Of a stretch of 64,000 nucleotides of DNA, positions 15,859-25,050 are shown piece after piece. Under the pieces are notes generated by a model that did not search any database, was not told the DNA's origin, and was given only the letters and a program-made list of their open reading frames with translations. Location: positions 23,087 to 87,086 of the forward strand of contig PYIZ01000010.1 in NCBI GenBank assembly GCA_003635265.1, given 5' to 3'. A program made the translations under genes and the position numbers. Position 1 is the stretch's first letter. Every line of letters starts with the position of its first letter. The stretch is from Candidatus Poribacteria bacterium (GTDB lineage Bacteria > Poribacteria > WGA-4E > PCPOR2b).

Positions 15859-17382
15859 TTATACTGAATCTCCAAGCATTAATGCTCCAAGTTCGGCTTC
15901 ATTTGTCTGCGATGGTTGAAGAATACCGGCAATTCGCCCGTTATACATCACGGCAACCCGGTCGCTCAATCTCAAAAGTTCCTCCAAATCTGCAGAGACA
16001 AGTAGAATTGCCTTGCCCCGGTTTCGGGCGTCGATTAATTGTTGATGAACGAACCGGGCGGCGTTGATGTCGAGTCCACGCGTGGGGTGTGCTGCAATAA
16101 TGAGTTCGGGATCGCTTTCCAACTCGCGTGCCACGACCACCTTCTGTTGATTTCCACCGGAGAGCGTGCGGATTGGCAGATCTACACCTCCGGAACGGAT
16201 TTCGTGTTTTTCAATCACGTGGTCTGCAAATTGATGGACGGCCCGCCGTTTCAACAACCCATTTTGACAAAACGGCGGTTGACTGTGGTTGCCGAGAATT
16301 AAATTTTCATCAACCCGGTCCTCAAGGCTAATGCCGTGCCGATGAAGGTCGGCAGGTAGATGCACCACACGCTTGCGCCGAATCTCAGCCGGTGATCGGT
16401 TGACAATAGATTCGTCATTGAGCGTGATCGTGCCGCTATCGCTTCGGCGTAATCCTGTTAGTACCTCAATGAGTTCGTTCTGTCCATTTCCCTCTACCCC
16501 TGCAATTCCTACAATTTCTCCCGCGAAAAGCTCTAGGTTAATCCCATCCAATAAGGCACGCCCATTCTTGGCATGAAGTGTGACCTCCTTTATGTGAAGC
16601 ATAGGTTCGCCCGGCTTATCGGATATCTTCTGGTGTCTAACATCGTTGGAAGTTTTTTTGCCGATCATTAACTCCGACAGTTCAGCGATATTCGTGCCTC
16701 TCTTGGGAAGCGATGCAACGGATTTGCCACTACGCATCACAGTGATTGTATCCGCAACCGCCATTACTTCACTGAGTTTATGCGTAATCAGAATAACGCT
16801 TTTTCCCTCCGCTTTCAACCCACGCAGACAGTCAAATAACCCGGCGATTTCCTGCGGTGCGAGCACAGCAGTTGGCTCATCAAGGATTAGGATTTCTGCA
16901 CCATGATACAGGGCTTTGAGGATTTCCGCATATTGCTGCGCACCAATTGGAAGCGATTCCACCTTCGCATGCAAGTCGAAATCGAAGCCGAGTTGCTGGG
17001 CGAGCGCTGTGATGGTACGGTCCGCTGTTGCGGTGTCAAGCAGGGTTTTGAAGCGGCGTGGTTCTTTCGCTAGTACGATGTTTTCAAGAGCCGTCAATGC
17101 AGGGATAAGTGTGAAATGCTGCTGTACCATGCCTATGCCGAGTTGAATGGCAGTGCGAGGGTTACTGATTTGAAACCGCCGATCGTGAAAGTAGATCTCC
17201 CCTTCGTTCGGTTGGTAAAGCCCGTAGAGGATCTTCATCAACGTCGACTTGCCGGCACCATTTTCTCCAACTATGGCGTGGATCTCGCCCTGCTGCAGCG
17301 AGAAATTTGCCCCGTCATTCGCCACAACTTTGCCAAACCGTTTAGTGATACCGTGCATTCTAATAAGCGGTGGGTTAATCAT
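15859..17382 (-). CDS. Double ABC ATPase of nucleoside/sugar uptake type
   Basis: About 507 residues with two tandem ABC modules, as in RbsA and the BmpA-associated YufO/NupA family. Module 1 has Walker A GENGAGKST, Q-loop MVQQHFTLIPALTALENI, and Walker B EILILDEPTAVLAP. Module 2 has a degenerate Walker A (EGNGQNEL), a signature LSGGNQQKVVVARE and a Walker B ending AAHPTRGLD, the normal asymmetric pattern. The HFTLIPALTALENI wording fits purine nucleoside or basic-membrane-protein transporters best. The frame stays open for 44 more codons upstream, but these are low-similarity and overlap the end of the helicase gene. The ATG at 17382 is chosen by alignment; no strong ribosome site is visible. 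No permease or binding-protein gene is adjacent. Confidence 0.85.
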   Translation of the reverse strand: MINPPLIRMHGITKRFGKVVANDGANFSLQQGEIHAIVGENGAGKSTLMKILYGLYQPNEGEIYFHDRRFQISNPRTAIQLGIGMVQQHFTLIPALTALENIVLAKEPRRFKTLLDTATADRTITALAQQLGFDFDLHAKVESLPIGAQQYAEILKALYHGAEILILDEPTAVLAPQEIAGLFDCLRGLKAEGKSVILITHKLSEVMAVADTITVMRSGKSVASLPKRGTNIAELSELMIGKKTSNDVRHQKISDKPGEPMLHIKEVTLHAKNGRALLDGINLELFAGEIVGIAGVEGNGQNELIEVLTGLRRSDSGTITLNDESIVNRSPAEIRRKRVVHLPADLHRHGISLEDRVDENLILGNHSQPPFCQNGLLKRRAVHQFADHVIEKHEIRSGGVDLPIRTLSGGNQQKVVVARELESDPELIIAAHPTRGLDINAARFVHQQLIDARNRGKAILLVSADLEELLRLSDRVAVMYNGRIAGILQPSQTNEAELGALMLGDSV

Positions 17383-17422
17383 GAGGAGAGTTTGCAAATT
17401 TGAGGGTTGCGCGGGTGAGACG

Positions 17423-20400
17423 TTATCCTCCGCGTCTCCTACCGCGATGCCAATGTTTGATGAAGTTGGACGGGATTTCACGGAGGAACATCGAGCCACC
17501 GCGCTCATAGTCACCCTTGCGACGGCTGACCGACGTGAGGTAAAGCCGCTCTTGCGCGCGGGTCATACCAACGTAGAATAGGCGACGTTCCTCTTCAAGC
17601 TCCGATAGTGGCTGATCAGGGCGCCGAATCGGGAATGTACCGTCCTCCATGCCTAGGATAATAACGACGGGAAACTCTGTTCCCTTTGCCGCGTGGAGCG
17701 TCATCAGCGTAATCTTGTCCGTTTCAACCTCCACTTCATCGGCACTGTTGATCAGTTTCTGATAATCAAGAAAATTAGTGAGACGTGTTTCGACGCTGAT
17801 GTCTTCAAAATGCAAAACACCGTTCATAAATCTGGAGCGTCTCGCCTCCCAATCCCTATCTTCCTGCGACTCCTCAATCTGCGTCCGAGTCAGTTTGTCA
17901 ATGAACCCTTGAACCGATTGTTTCTCCATAGATTGGAGGTTTGCTTCGAGCCAACCTAGCTCTGGACGATGTGCCTGCATATAGCGCGCAGCAGCTTGCC
18001 GATACGTCTCCATTCCACCATCTGTTTCTTCGTTTACTCCGATGTCCCGTTGGTCCTCTCGTGCAGCAAGTATTCCAATACCGACCAGCGGCAAGAGTTC
18101 CGGTAGAGATTTTAATTCTCGGCGGCGCAGATCTTCCTTGATTAGTTCATCAAATACTTGGCGGTTGATCTGTACGTCTTGAAGTGCTCGGTGCATGGCC
18201 TCATGTTCGATATTGAATTTGGTGGCAAGAGCCTCTAAACTACAGCTTTCGCGTGGATAGAGACGTTGCGCTGTAGTAAGGGTATCGTAGTAGGGATTGG
18301 CAAGCCCACGTTTCAGATATTTTCCAAGATCGCGTTCCAGCACGAGATTGTCGAACTCAGCGATGTTGTGTCCGATGAGGATACGATCTTGGATGAAACT
18401 CAAAAACTGTGGTAGCACTATCTCAATGCTTGGTTCGTTCGCCACAGTTTCGTTGTTAATGCCGTGGATATTGGTGCTGGATTGTGGAATCCTGCCCGTC
18501 GGTTTGACCAACTGTTCGTAGCTTTCAAGATCACTACCGATTGCACTCAATCGATTTGCACAGATCTCAATAATCTCAGCAGTTTTCGGGTTATTGTCAA
18601 CTGTTTCGAGATCGTAGACGATCATGTCAGCGCGGTTTGGCTGTTCAAAATTGCTCAAGAGTCGCTGACACAGTTTTAACGCGGTTATACTGCGAGATTG
18701 GCTGCCTTCTGATTTGTTGAGTTGGAGCACGTTTGCGTCTGCACTGACAGCGGTGCCAAGTAGGATTGTTGTCGCTTTACGTTCGGGCAGCTCCCCAAAG
18801 TCCCCAATCAGAATATTAATTCCATTCTCGTCCAATGCTGGGTTCCGGGCAGAGTCGGGAGTCAGTAGATCTGTATGGCCTGAGAGATTGAGGTACCGCT
18901 GCAGCGTGCTTCTGATGATGTGCGCAGCGCAATAGGAATCAATCCCGTAGCCCGCTATCAGATGGATGGGTTCCCCACGGTCAATTGCACTATACAGGGT
19001 ATCCGTCGCAGCGCGAAGCCCGGGGACTTCCTGCTGATTTGCGATTTCATGCACGTCTTCGGATTGATAGGGGCTGCGCCTGTGTGACAGAAGATTGAAG
19101 AGGTTAATTGCAATCGTGTGGATCTGTTCGCCTTCAATCCCCTCGCTCAAACCATCAATCTGTTGGAAGAATTGACGCACGTTCCAACGAGTGAGCGGAC
19201 CCACATCATCTGGATAATCATCGATCTTTCTGAGCAGCTCAATCAGCGTGATGCCTTTTTGTTGCGCGAGCCATTTCAACCGGACGAGCGTCAGGTCATC
19301 AATCAACTGCTGTGGAAAATTGACTGCCCTTTCAATATCGCCGGGGAGTTGCCATTGGATGAAGTTCAGATAGGACAGAATCCCCTGTGCATGTTCCTCT
19401 TGAAAGGAGTTAGTACGCCCAATGCGCTGAAACCCAATGCGCTCCTGATGCAGGCGGTCAACTAACGGTTCCACTAACTGGTGCGTGCGGTAGAATACCG
19501 CGATATCCCCGTAGGAATAGTGTCTGTCCTCCACAAGTTTCCGAATCAACGTAATAGCCACGTTTGCCTCTGCGTCAGGGGTGTCTAGTGCGTAATGATA
19601 GAGCGTGTTACCAGCACTTTTGTGTGTTTTTAGTACACTCTCTTTCTGACGCGTGTTTCTGGCAATTACTGCTCCCGCAGACCGCAGGATCGTCTGACTG
19701 CAGCGATAATGTTCCTCTAACTCGACTACTGCGGGTGTGAAATCTTCCTTGAATCTGTCAATATATTTGGGGTCAGAACCCCGCCAGCTATAGATAGACT
19801 GATCTTCATCCGCGACGACCATCACGTTGTGTTGAGGTTCGCGCACGAGGAGTTTGAGCAGAGCATATTGCGCAGCGTTGATATCTTGGTATTCATCGAC
19901 AAGGATGAAGCGGATGTCTTTGTGGTACTTCGCGCGAACTTCGGATCCCTCTTTTTCAAGCACCTCGACCGATTTGGAAATCAGATCGTCGAAATCGAGA
20001 GCATTGTGCGAAGCAAGTTTTGTCTGATAGGCTTTGAGCAGGTCTAGAATATCTTGTACTTCGGCGGGATCGTTGATAACTGTGCCATCTCCCAACCGAA
20101 TTTCATCTCGATTCGCGGTTGGATCTTCCAACTTCATCTTGTAGGCACCGATGATGTCGCGCAGCATCCACGGAGGATACGTGAGCCGATTCTGACGCAG
20201 CTCCCGCAGACATTCAACTAGCACCTCATCTTGTGTCTCTTGACTGAAAATCGCGAAATTTCTCCCTAGTCCAATTTCTTCCGCATGTTGACGAAGCAGA
20301 CGGACACAAAAGGCATGAAATGTATGGATACGAACCTCTAACCCTTGCGTTGTACCGAGTAGTTCTTTGATCCGCTCCAACATCTCCTGTGCAGCTTTGT

Positions 20401-20581
20401 TCGTGAAGGTAACGGCAAAGATCTGTTGAGGTGCTACTTGATGGTTTCGGATCAGATGTGCAATTCGGTGGGTAATGACATTCGTCTTGCCGGTGCCCGG
20501 TCCCGCCACAACGAGTATTGCACCGTCGATATGGGCAGCAGCTTGCCGTTGTTTCTCATTGAGTTCTTGTAGGATTTGCAT
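17423..20581 (-). CDS. UvrD/Rep-family helicase with embedded DEDDh exonuclease
   Basis: 1052 residues. Helicase motifs: Walker A GPGTGKT (27-33), Ia VTFTNKAAQEM, II DEYQD (229-233), III DEDQSIYSWRG, IV LEEHYRCSQTI, V TLHAAKGTEFPVVI (about 961-974) and VI RRLFYVGMTRAQERLYL (about 999-1015). These fit a 3-5 prime superfamily 1A helicase. Between motifs IV and V lies about 650 residues. This includes a DnaQ/RNase T-like exonuclease at about 650-815 with Exo I Asp657/Glu659 (YDLET), Exo II Asp744 (HNIAEFD) and Exo III His797/Asp802 (MHRALQD), all acidic ligands present. A region at 500-645 has no recognised fold. The ATG at 20581 is preferred over 20587 because GAGG lies eight bases before it. 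It probably acts in DNA repair or replication restart; the exact role is unknown. Confidence 0.9.
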   Translation of the reverse strand: MQILQELNEKQRQAAAHIDGAILVVAGPGTGKTNVITHRIAHLIRNHQVAPQQIFAVTFTNKAAQEMLERIKELLGTTQGLEVRIHTFHAFCVRLLRQHAEEIGLGRNFAIFSQETQDEVLVECLRELRQNRLTYPPWMLRDIIGAYKMKLEDPTANRDEIRLGDGTVINDPAEVQDILDLLKAYQTKLASHNALDFDDLISKSVEVLEKEGSEVRAKYHKDIRFILVDEYQDINAAQYALLKLLVREPQHNVMVVADEDQSIYSWRGSDPKYIDRFKEDFTPAVVELEEHYRCSQTILRSAGAVIARNTRQKESVLKTHKSAGNTLYHYALDTPDAEANVAITLIRKLVEDRHYSYGDIAVFYRTHQLVEPLVDRLHQERIGFQRIGRTNSFQEEHAQGILSYLNFIQWQLPGDIERAVNFPQQLIDDLTLVRLKWLAQQKGITLIELLRKIDDYPDDVGPLTRWNVRQFFQQIDGLSEGIEGEQIHTIAINLFNLLSHRRSPYQSEDVHEIANQQEVPGLRAATDTLYSAIDRGEPIHLIAGYGIDSYCAAHIIRSTLQRYLNLSGHTDLLTPDSARNPALDENGINILIGDFGELPERKATTILLGTAVSADANVLQLNKSEGSQSRSITALKLCQRLLSNFEQPNRADMIVYDLETVDNNPKTAEIIEICANRLSAIGSDLESYEQLVKPTGRIPQSSTNIHGINNETVANEPSIEIVLPQFLSFIQDRILIGHNIAEFDNLVLERDLGKYLKRGLANPYYDTLTTAQRLYPRESCSLEALATKFNIEHEAMHRALQDVQINRQVFDELIKEDLRRRELKSLPELLPLVGIGILAAREDQRDIGVNEETDGGMETYRQAAARYMQAHRPELGWLEANLQSMEKQSVQGFIDKLTRTQIEESQEDRDWEARRSRFMNGVLHFEDISVETRLTNFLDYQKLINSADEVEVETDKITLMTLHAAKGTEFPVVIILGMEDGTFPIRRPDQPLSELEEERRLFYVGMTRAQERLYLTSVSRRKGDYERGGSMFLREIPSNFIKHWHRGRRRGG

Positions 20582-20715
20582 CGTCATTACCTCATTTCAA
20601 TATGTTTTTTGGTTAATTATATTTTAACATATTGATAAAACGAAAGCAAGTCAAAATAGCTGCAAAACGTGAGAAATGCGGCAAGCGCCCAGTCAGACGC
20701 TGCCGCTTCGTTCGA

Positions 20716-22665
20716 TTAATCTTTTGCTAATGCTTCAAGGGCGTTTAGATGCCAGTCTGGATCATCCAACGCTTCATACACAATACCGCCTTCGACGTTC
20801 CGAGGCGTGGGGAGACCCAGTAGGTGGCAGAGCGTCGGCGCTACATCAATAACCCGTACCTGTCGCTGAAGTGCCACGCCTTGACGGACGCCTGCACCGG
20901 ACAGAATGAACGTTGAGTGCTGTCCACCGATGCCAAAACTGACAGACGGAAGTTGTTTGCCGTGTGCCCCATCAAACTCGGGGCGTAACGCGTAAACCAC
21001 GTCCCCCACAAGATTGCTGGTCAGATTAACCATCTCAGCATCCGCGTGGGTAAGTGCGAGGGTGAAGGGATGTCTCCCGGTTTCCGGATCCTTATAGGCG
21101 TGAAGCGCGGCGATAATTTCACGCTGCGTTGCCTCGTAATCAGCGGGATCAACAATCCCGTCAGGTTCACGACCTTTGAGGTTGATGAAGATATGCACCA
21201 ACCCAACATCAACAGCACGGGTCTTCGACCAGTCGATTTCTCGCGTTCCCTCCTTGTAGACGATGAAGCCAGCCTCCTCCAACACCGTGGTGATATTTAC
21301 AGAACGGAATTGGTTCGGTGTGCCACCGTGATCCGAGCAAACAAGGATAACGGTGTCATCGTCCGCGAGTTCCATCACACGCCCAATCATCCGATCAGTC
21401 GAAGCGTAAGTGCGGATAACGCCATCTCGGCACCGTTGAATCGTTTCGGGAGGTGCACCGCTTATCTCGTCTGCTTGGCTCAAGAAGAAATGGCTCGTGT
21501 AATCCGGCGCGTGGGTTTCGACCATAAGGACATCCCACTCACGCGTCTCTGTCAAATGCGTGGCGACATCGGCAAGCCGCTGATGGTGGTATTCCAGCGA
21601 TTCAAAGTAGGTGTCATCGTCTATTACGCCCAAGGCATCCCGTCCGGGGTTCTGGAGGAAACTACCGATTTCTTGATCGATCTCCCGCGCAATTTCGTCG
21701 GGGACAGTATAGCCTTCCGGGGGCCAGATCTGCGGGACGAAAAGTTCAAACGCATCTGCATCCGCGGTGAGCGTAATCAGCTTCATGCGTACATAACCCT
21801 CTACATCCGCTCCATCGATCTCGAAGGTATCGAGCCAAAAATCGCTCCAATCTCCGACACTAAGTTCTGTAACGGTATCCGCCCCAGATCGGCTTCGACA
21901 TACCCGCAGACGATCGTAACCGTTTTTACCAGCAGCGTAGATCAGTCCGAAGAAAGGTTTCGGAGTCCCCTGCTTTCCTCGGTTCATATCAGCCCGTCCT
22001 CGCGTAAGGGGTTGGATTGTCAATTCAACTTCGCGCGGAGGTTGCGCCGAATCGGGTAAATTCGTCCAGCTCTTTCCTTCGGTTGATTCTATCGTGACCG
22101 GATCGACTTCACTAACGTCCTGTAATCCACTTGGATCTAACGTCTCTGGATCACGCTCCCCACCGATTGGACGCGGCGTCCATTTCCCGCTAACGAAAAG
22201 GTGATAGCCTGCGACCTGATGATGGTTTGAGACACCCGGTCCTGTGCCTTCTACTTGGATGCCGGTGGTCACAGTGGGGGGCCAAGACATCTCCCATTTA
22301 ACGAGAATCGGTTTTCGTCCGGCGCGTTCCACTAGGTTCCAGAGGTATTCAGACTGACACAACCCCGTATTGATACCCCATACAGTTTTATCCAACTGCT
22401 CCCCCAGCGCCCGGATATTGAAGTCCATCACTCGGTGGGTGCCGGGCCACGAACCGGTGCTGAGTGCTGTCCAGCCCGGCGGAGTCAAGGTCGGAAAAAC
22501 GCCGATCATGGGGCGAAAAACCCCTCGCTCTAGCAGCTTCCCCATATTCGGTGCGTGCCCCCAATCGATCACATTTTTCACCAGTTCCATGCTGGCGCCG
22601 TCCATGCCAATTACAATAGCGCGTTTCGCCGGAGACAGACTTGATACATTAGAATTTGTAGACAT
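20716..22665 (-). CDS. Type I phosphodiesterase / nucleotide pyrophosphatase-like protein
   Basis: A 649-residue alkaline-phosphatase-superfamily protein. Metal and nucleophile residues are in place: Asp22 in IGMDGAS, the nucleophile Thr61 in FPTLTPPGWTALSTG, Asp and His in ETHAPDYTSHF, the Asp-His pair in CSDHGG, and His in IGGQHSTF. The middle part (about 190-330) has a beta-rich insertion with SWTNLPDSAQPP. This subfamily is common in poribacterial and planctomycete-like genomes, but its substrate is not established; phosphodiesters, phosphonates or nucleotide sugars are possible. There is no signal peptide, so it is probably cytoplasmic. AAGGG precedes the ATG. Downstream of it (toward the helicase) a 128-base gap holds no clear terminator. 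Confidence 0.85.
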   Translation of the reverse strand: MSTNSNVSSLSPAKRAIVIGMDGASMELVKNVIDWGHAPNMGKLLERGVFRPMIGVFPTLTPPGWTALSTGSWPGTHRVMDFNIRALGEQLDKTVWGINTGLCQSEYLWNLVERAGRKPILVKWEMSWPPTVTTGIQVEGTGPGVSNHHQVAGYHLFVSGKWTPRPIGGERDPETLDPSGLQDVSEVDPVTIESTEGKSWTNLPDSAQPPREVELTIQPLTRGRADMNRGKQGTPKPFFGLIYAAGKNGYDRLRVCRSRSGADTVTELSVGDWSDFWLDTFEIDGADVEGYVRMKLITLTADADAFELFVPQIWPPEGYTVPDEIAREIDQEIGSFLQNPGRDALGVIDDDTYFESLEYHHQRLADVATHLTETREWDVLMVETHAPDYTSHFFLSQADEISGAPPETIQRCRDGVIRTYASTDRMIGRVMELADDDTVILVCSDHGGTPNQFRSVNITTVLEEAGFIVYKEGTREIDWSKTRAVDVGLVHIFINLKGREPDGIVDPADYEATQREIIAALHAYKDPETGRHPFTLALTHADAEMVNLTSNLVGDVVYALRPEFDGAHGKQLPSVSFGIGGQHSTFILSGAGVRQGVALQRQVRVIDVAPTLCHLLGLPTPRNVEGGIVYEALDDPDWHLNALEALAKD

Positions 22666-23089
22666 TATAATTTCCCTTCTTCTGAGAATTCCAGATTTCT
22701 TAGTGATTGTAGGTTGATTGTATCACAACTCCGTTGATCCGTCGATCACTAGTATCTTGTCAGATAAATGCTAATATCTCTGCTTGCTGTGGATTGACAA
22801 ATCTACAGCACACGCGCAAAGATGGCTTGGATATGTCTATCCAAGCCGAGCAGTGAGTAACTTATCACGATTTACTTGACAGAGCACTAGAGATTTACAA
22901 TTTGAGATTTACCCCTTGTCAAGAATAGGACAGATCGAGTATATTATCATAATGCAAGCTATGATCAGAATGTTGCGATAACCCGAATTGCTCAATTTAC
23001 ACTTTCATGATCGTATGGATTGATTCGAAATCAAGTGCTACAATGCGTTTCACCCAACTTACGACTCGATCAACTATGGAGAGAAACTT
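22666..23089. other. Divergent intergenic region with hairpin repeat
   Basis: No gene. It separates the minus-strand phosphodiesterase from the plus-strand dehydrogenase and so holds both promoters, neither with a convincing box pair. The two-hairpin element copy 2 occupies about 22748-22891. Confidence 0.45.
22748..22891. repeat. Two-hairpin dispersed element, copy 2
   Basis: Hairpin 1: GCTGTGGATT (22786-22795), loop GACA, AATCTACAGC (22800-22809), one G-T pair. Hairpin 2: GGCTTGGATA (22824-22833), loop TGTC, TATCCAAGCC (22838-22847). Loops GACA and TGTC are complementary, as GCCA and TGGC are in copy 1. The flanks CTAGTATCTTGTCAG and the region ending CTTGACAGAGCACTAG form an imperfect terminal inverted repeat. 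The core shared with copy 1 ends in GAGCAG. Confidence 0.75.
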
Positions 23090-24067
23090 ATGAATGTAGT
23101 TCCAGACGACTTTATTCGTGTAATGCCAGATGCACTCCGAGGCTTCATCAGTGAGGCGTTCCAGAAGGCAGGCACCTCCGAAGAGGACGCCGCACACATG
23201 GCGCATCTGCTAGTTCTCACAGATCTACGGGGTGTGTTCAGTCACGGCACACGGCAGACACCAGGATACATTGATATGATGCTTGAGGGTAAAGTGAATC
23301 CTCGTCCGACCGTTCGCTGCATTGATGACTCCCCGACAACGGCGATCTACGATGGTGATGGCGGCATGGGACACTTCGCTTCGTATCATGCCGCCAAGGC
23401 AGCGGTCAGAAAAGCCAAAGAGATGGGTCTGGGCGCTGCAACGAGTCGTAACCACTTTCATTTTGGGAGTGCTGGCAAGTATTCTCGCCTCGCGCTTGAG
23501 GTCGATTGTGCCGGGTTTGCGGTCTCCTGCCACCGCTTTCGACACGCGCCTGACGGTGCGATTGCGACTGCAACGGGGGCTTCCCCGATGAGTTTTGCGA
23601 TCCCTGCGGGCGACCAGCCACCAATAGTTGCCGACATGGCAACCGGCATTGATGCCAAGCTACCCTTGGAACAGGCGTTTGAACAGAGTCCCGCAGCATT
23701 CTTCAAAATGCTGGGTTTGAGTCATGTGAGTCATGCACTTGGTGGATTTATGGCAGGAATATGGCTATTCGACAAGCCGCCAGATCCTCCGACAATCTGG
23801 GAAGGTGCCAATCAGGGTGCTTTCATTGCAGCGTTTGACATCTCCCGGTTCCGACCAATTGATGAATTCAAAGCCGAGGTTGACCGACATATCCATGATG
23901 CACGACAGATGCAACCGGCACCGGGTTATGATCGATCAGATCTGCCCGGCGGCTTAGAATGGGAACGTGAACGGGAATGGGCAGAGATCGGCATCCCCGT
24001 TGGCGACCTGCATCAGGAACAATTGAAAATAGTTGCTGAACGGGTTGGCATTCCTCTGCCATATTAA
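23090..24067 (+). CDS. Malate/L-lactate dehydrogenase (Ldh2 type)
   Basis: A 325-residue NAD(P)-dependent oxidoreductase of the Ldh2/YlbC family, unrelated to classical Ldh. Visible features are the N-terminal helix domain FISEAFQKAGTSEEDAAHMA, the catalytic-region LRGVFSHGTRQTPGYI with its His, the cofactor region GMGHFASYHAAKAAVRKAKE with GLGAATSRNHFHFGSAGKYSRLA, and MSFAIPAGDQPPIVADMAT near the active site. Family members reduce or oxidise 2-oxoacids such as malate, lactate, sulfolactate or ureidoglycolate; the substrate here is unassigned. GGAGAG precedes the ATG. It lies directly ahead of creatininase and aldo/keto reductase genes, with hairpin and gap regions between them. Confidence 0.88.
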   Translation: MNVVPDDFIRVMPDALRGFISEAFQKAGTSEEDAAHMAHLLVLTDLRGVFSHGTRQTPGYIDMMLEGKVNPRPTVRCIDDSPTTAIYDGDGGMGHFASYHAAKAAVRKAKEMGLGAATSRNHFHFGSAGKYSRLALEVDCAGFAVSCHRFRHAPDGAIATATGASPMSFAIPAGDQPPIVADMATGIDAKLPLEQAFEQSPAAFFKMLGLSHVSHALGGFMAGIWLFDKPPDPPTIWEGANQGAFIAAFDISRFRPIDEFKAEVDRHIHDARQMQPAPGYDRSDLPGGLEWEREREWAEIGIPVGDLHQEQLKIVAERVGIPLPY

Positions 24068-24098
24068 ATCAAATGGCTCATGTTAAGATTTAGTGCAA

Positions 24099-24132
24099 AG
24101 AAACCGAGTTTTTTCGGCAAAACTCGGTTTCT
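24099..24132 (+). repeat. AGAAACCGAGTTTT hairpin, copy 1
   Basis: AGAAACCGAGTTTT (24099-24112), loop TTCGGC, AAAACTCGGTTTCT (24119-24132): a perfect 14-base stem. A second copy with the same stem and a six-base loop lies at 62226-62259. It follows the Ldh2 gene by 30 bases and could act as a terminator, though no long T run follows. Confidence 0.85.
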
Positions 24133-24258
24133 CTTCGTGCTTTGCACTTTCTTTTTATATGAGCCAATCAAGTCAGTTATCCTAACCAAATTTAGTGGGG
24201 GACGTTCCGACCAGTTGAGGTTAAATACGTTCATCCAAATAACAAAAGGAGTATTCAA

Positions 24259-24990
24259 ATGTCTCAGATTAAATCCGTTCTACTATGGGAGAATCCACGA
24301 CGATATATCCGTGAAGCGATCGATGAAGGAACGCTCAGGGGCGCGATTATCCCAACAGGCAGCACCGAACAGCACAATGAACATCTAGCGATGATTCATG
24401 ATACCGCCAGTGCAGTGCATGTCTCAAAATTGGCTGCACAGAAATTGTTCCCCGAAGTTGTTGTGACCACACCGCTAGCGATTGGTGTGTCGGAACACTG
24501 GATGGATCACAAAGGAACGCTGACACTCCGCGCCGAGGTATTCGGACAGGTTCTGTATGACGTGGCAGACAGTATGCGTCGTCACGGGATTACAAATATA
24601 TTGATTATCAACGGTCACGCTGGCAACGCGGGTCCCGTGACTGAACGCTTAGATGGCTATCGTGAACAGCTCGGTATCAACATTGATTTTCACTCGTATT
24701 GGGAGGCGTATTCTCCTGAGTTTGTCCAAGAACAGATGGAAACAGGCAGATGCCCCGGTCATGCTGCAGAGTTTGAAACAGCGTTTGCGTGGGCCGCTTT
24801 TCCGGAAAACGTCGATTGGGATGGCGTGGATTATGACAGCGCTAAGTTGACCATTTCCAATCCGGATCAGGCTGAAGCCGATCGGATGTATCACCATGAC
24901 GCGAAACTCGCAACCGCCGAAAAAGGACAGGCGATGATCGATGTTGCGGTCGATTGGGTTGCCGACAGGATGCGGCAGATGATGGGATAG
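24259..24990 (+). CDS. Creatininase family amidohydrolase
   Basis: A 243-residue metal-dependent amidohydrolase. The metal ligands expected for creatininase/MftE-like enzymes are present: Glu37 and His39 in TGSTEQHNEH, Asp48 in MIHDTAS, His in IINGHAGNAGP, and Glu in CPGHAAEFETAFAW. Creatininases hydrolyse cyclic amides such as creatinine. Many relatives act on other amide rings, formamidopyrimidines or peptide precursors, so the substrate is open. AAAGGAG lies about seven bases before the ATG. It is followed after 60 bases by an aldo/keto reductase. A second family member lies at 40606. Confidence 0.9.
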   Translation: MSQIKSVLLWENPRRYIREAIDEGTLRGAIIPTGSTEQHNEHLAMIHDTASAVHVSKLAAQKLFPEVVVTTPLAIGVSEHWMDHKGTLTLRAEVFGQVLYDVADSMRRHGITNILIINGHAGNAGPVTERLDGYREQLGINIDFHSYWEAYSPEFVQEQMETGRCPGHAAEFETAFAWAAFPENVDWDGVDYDSAKLTISNPDQAEADRMYHHDAKLATAEKGQAMIDVAVDWVADRMRQMMG

Positions 24991-25050
24991 CCTTCAACCT
25001 TGTGAACGTTACCAATGCCTTTGCAAGGTTCAATCGCTGAGGTGAAAACT

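Noticed and set aside
21046..22059. A 337-codon plus-strand frame opposite the phosphodiesterase.
   Set aside because: It lies wholly inside a gene with all metal ligands intact; the reverse frame reads as a codon-bias shadow.
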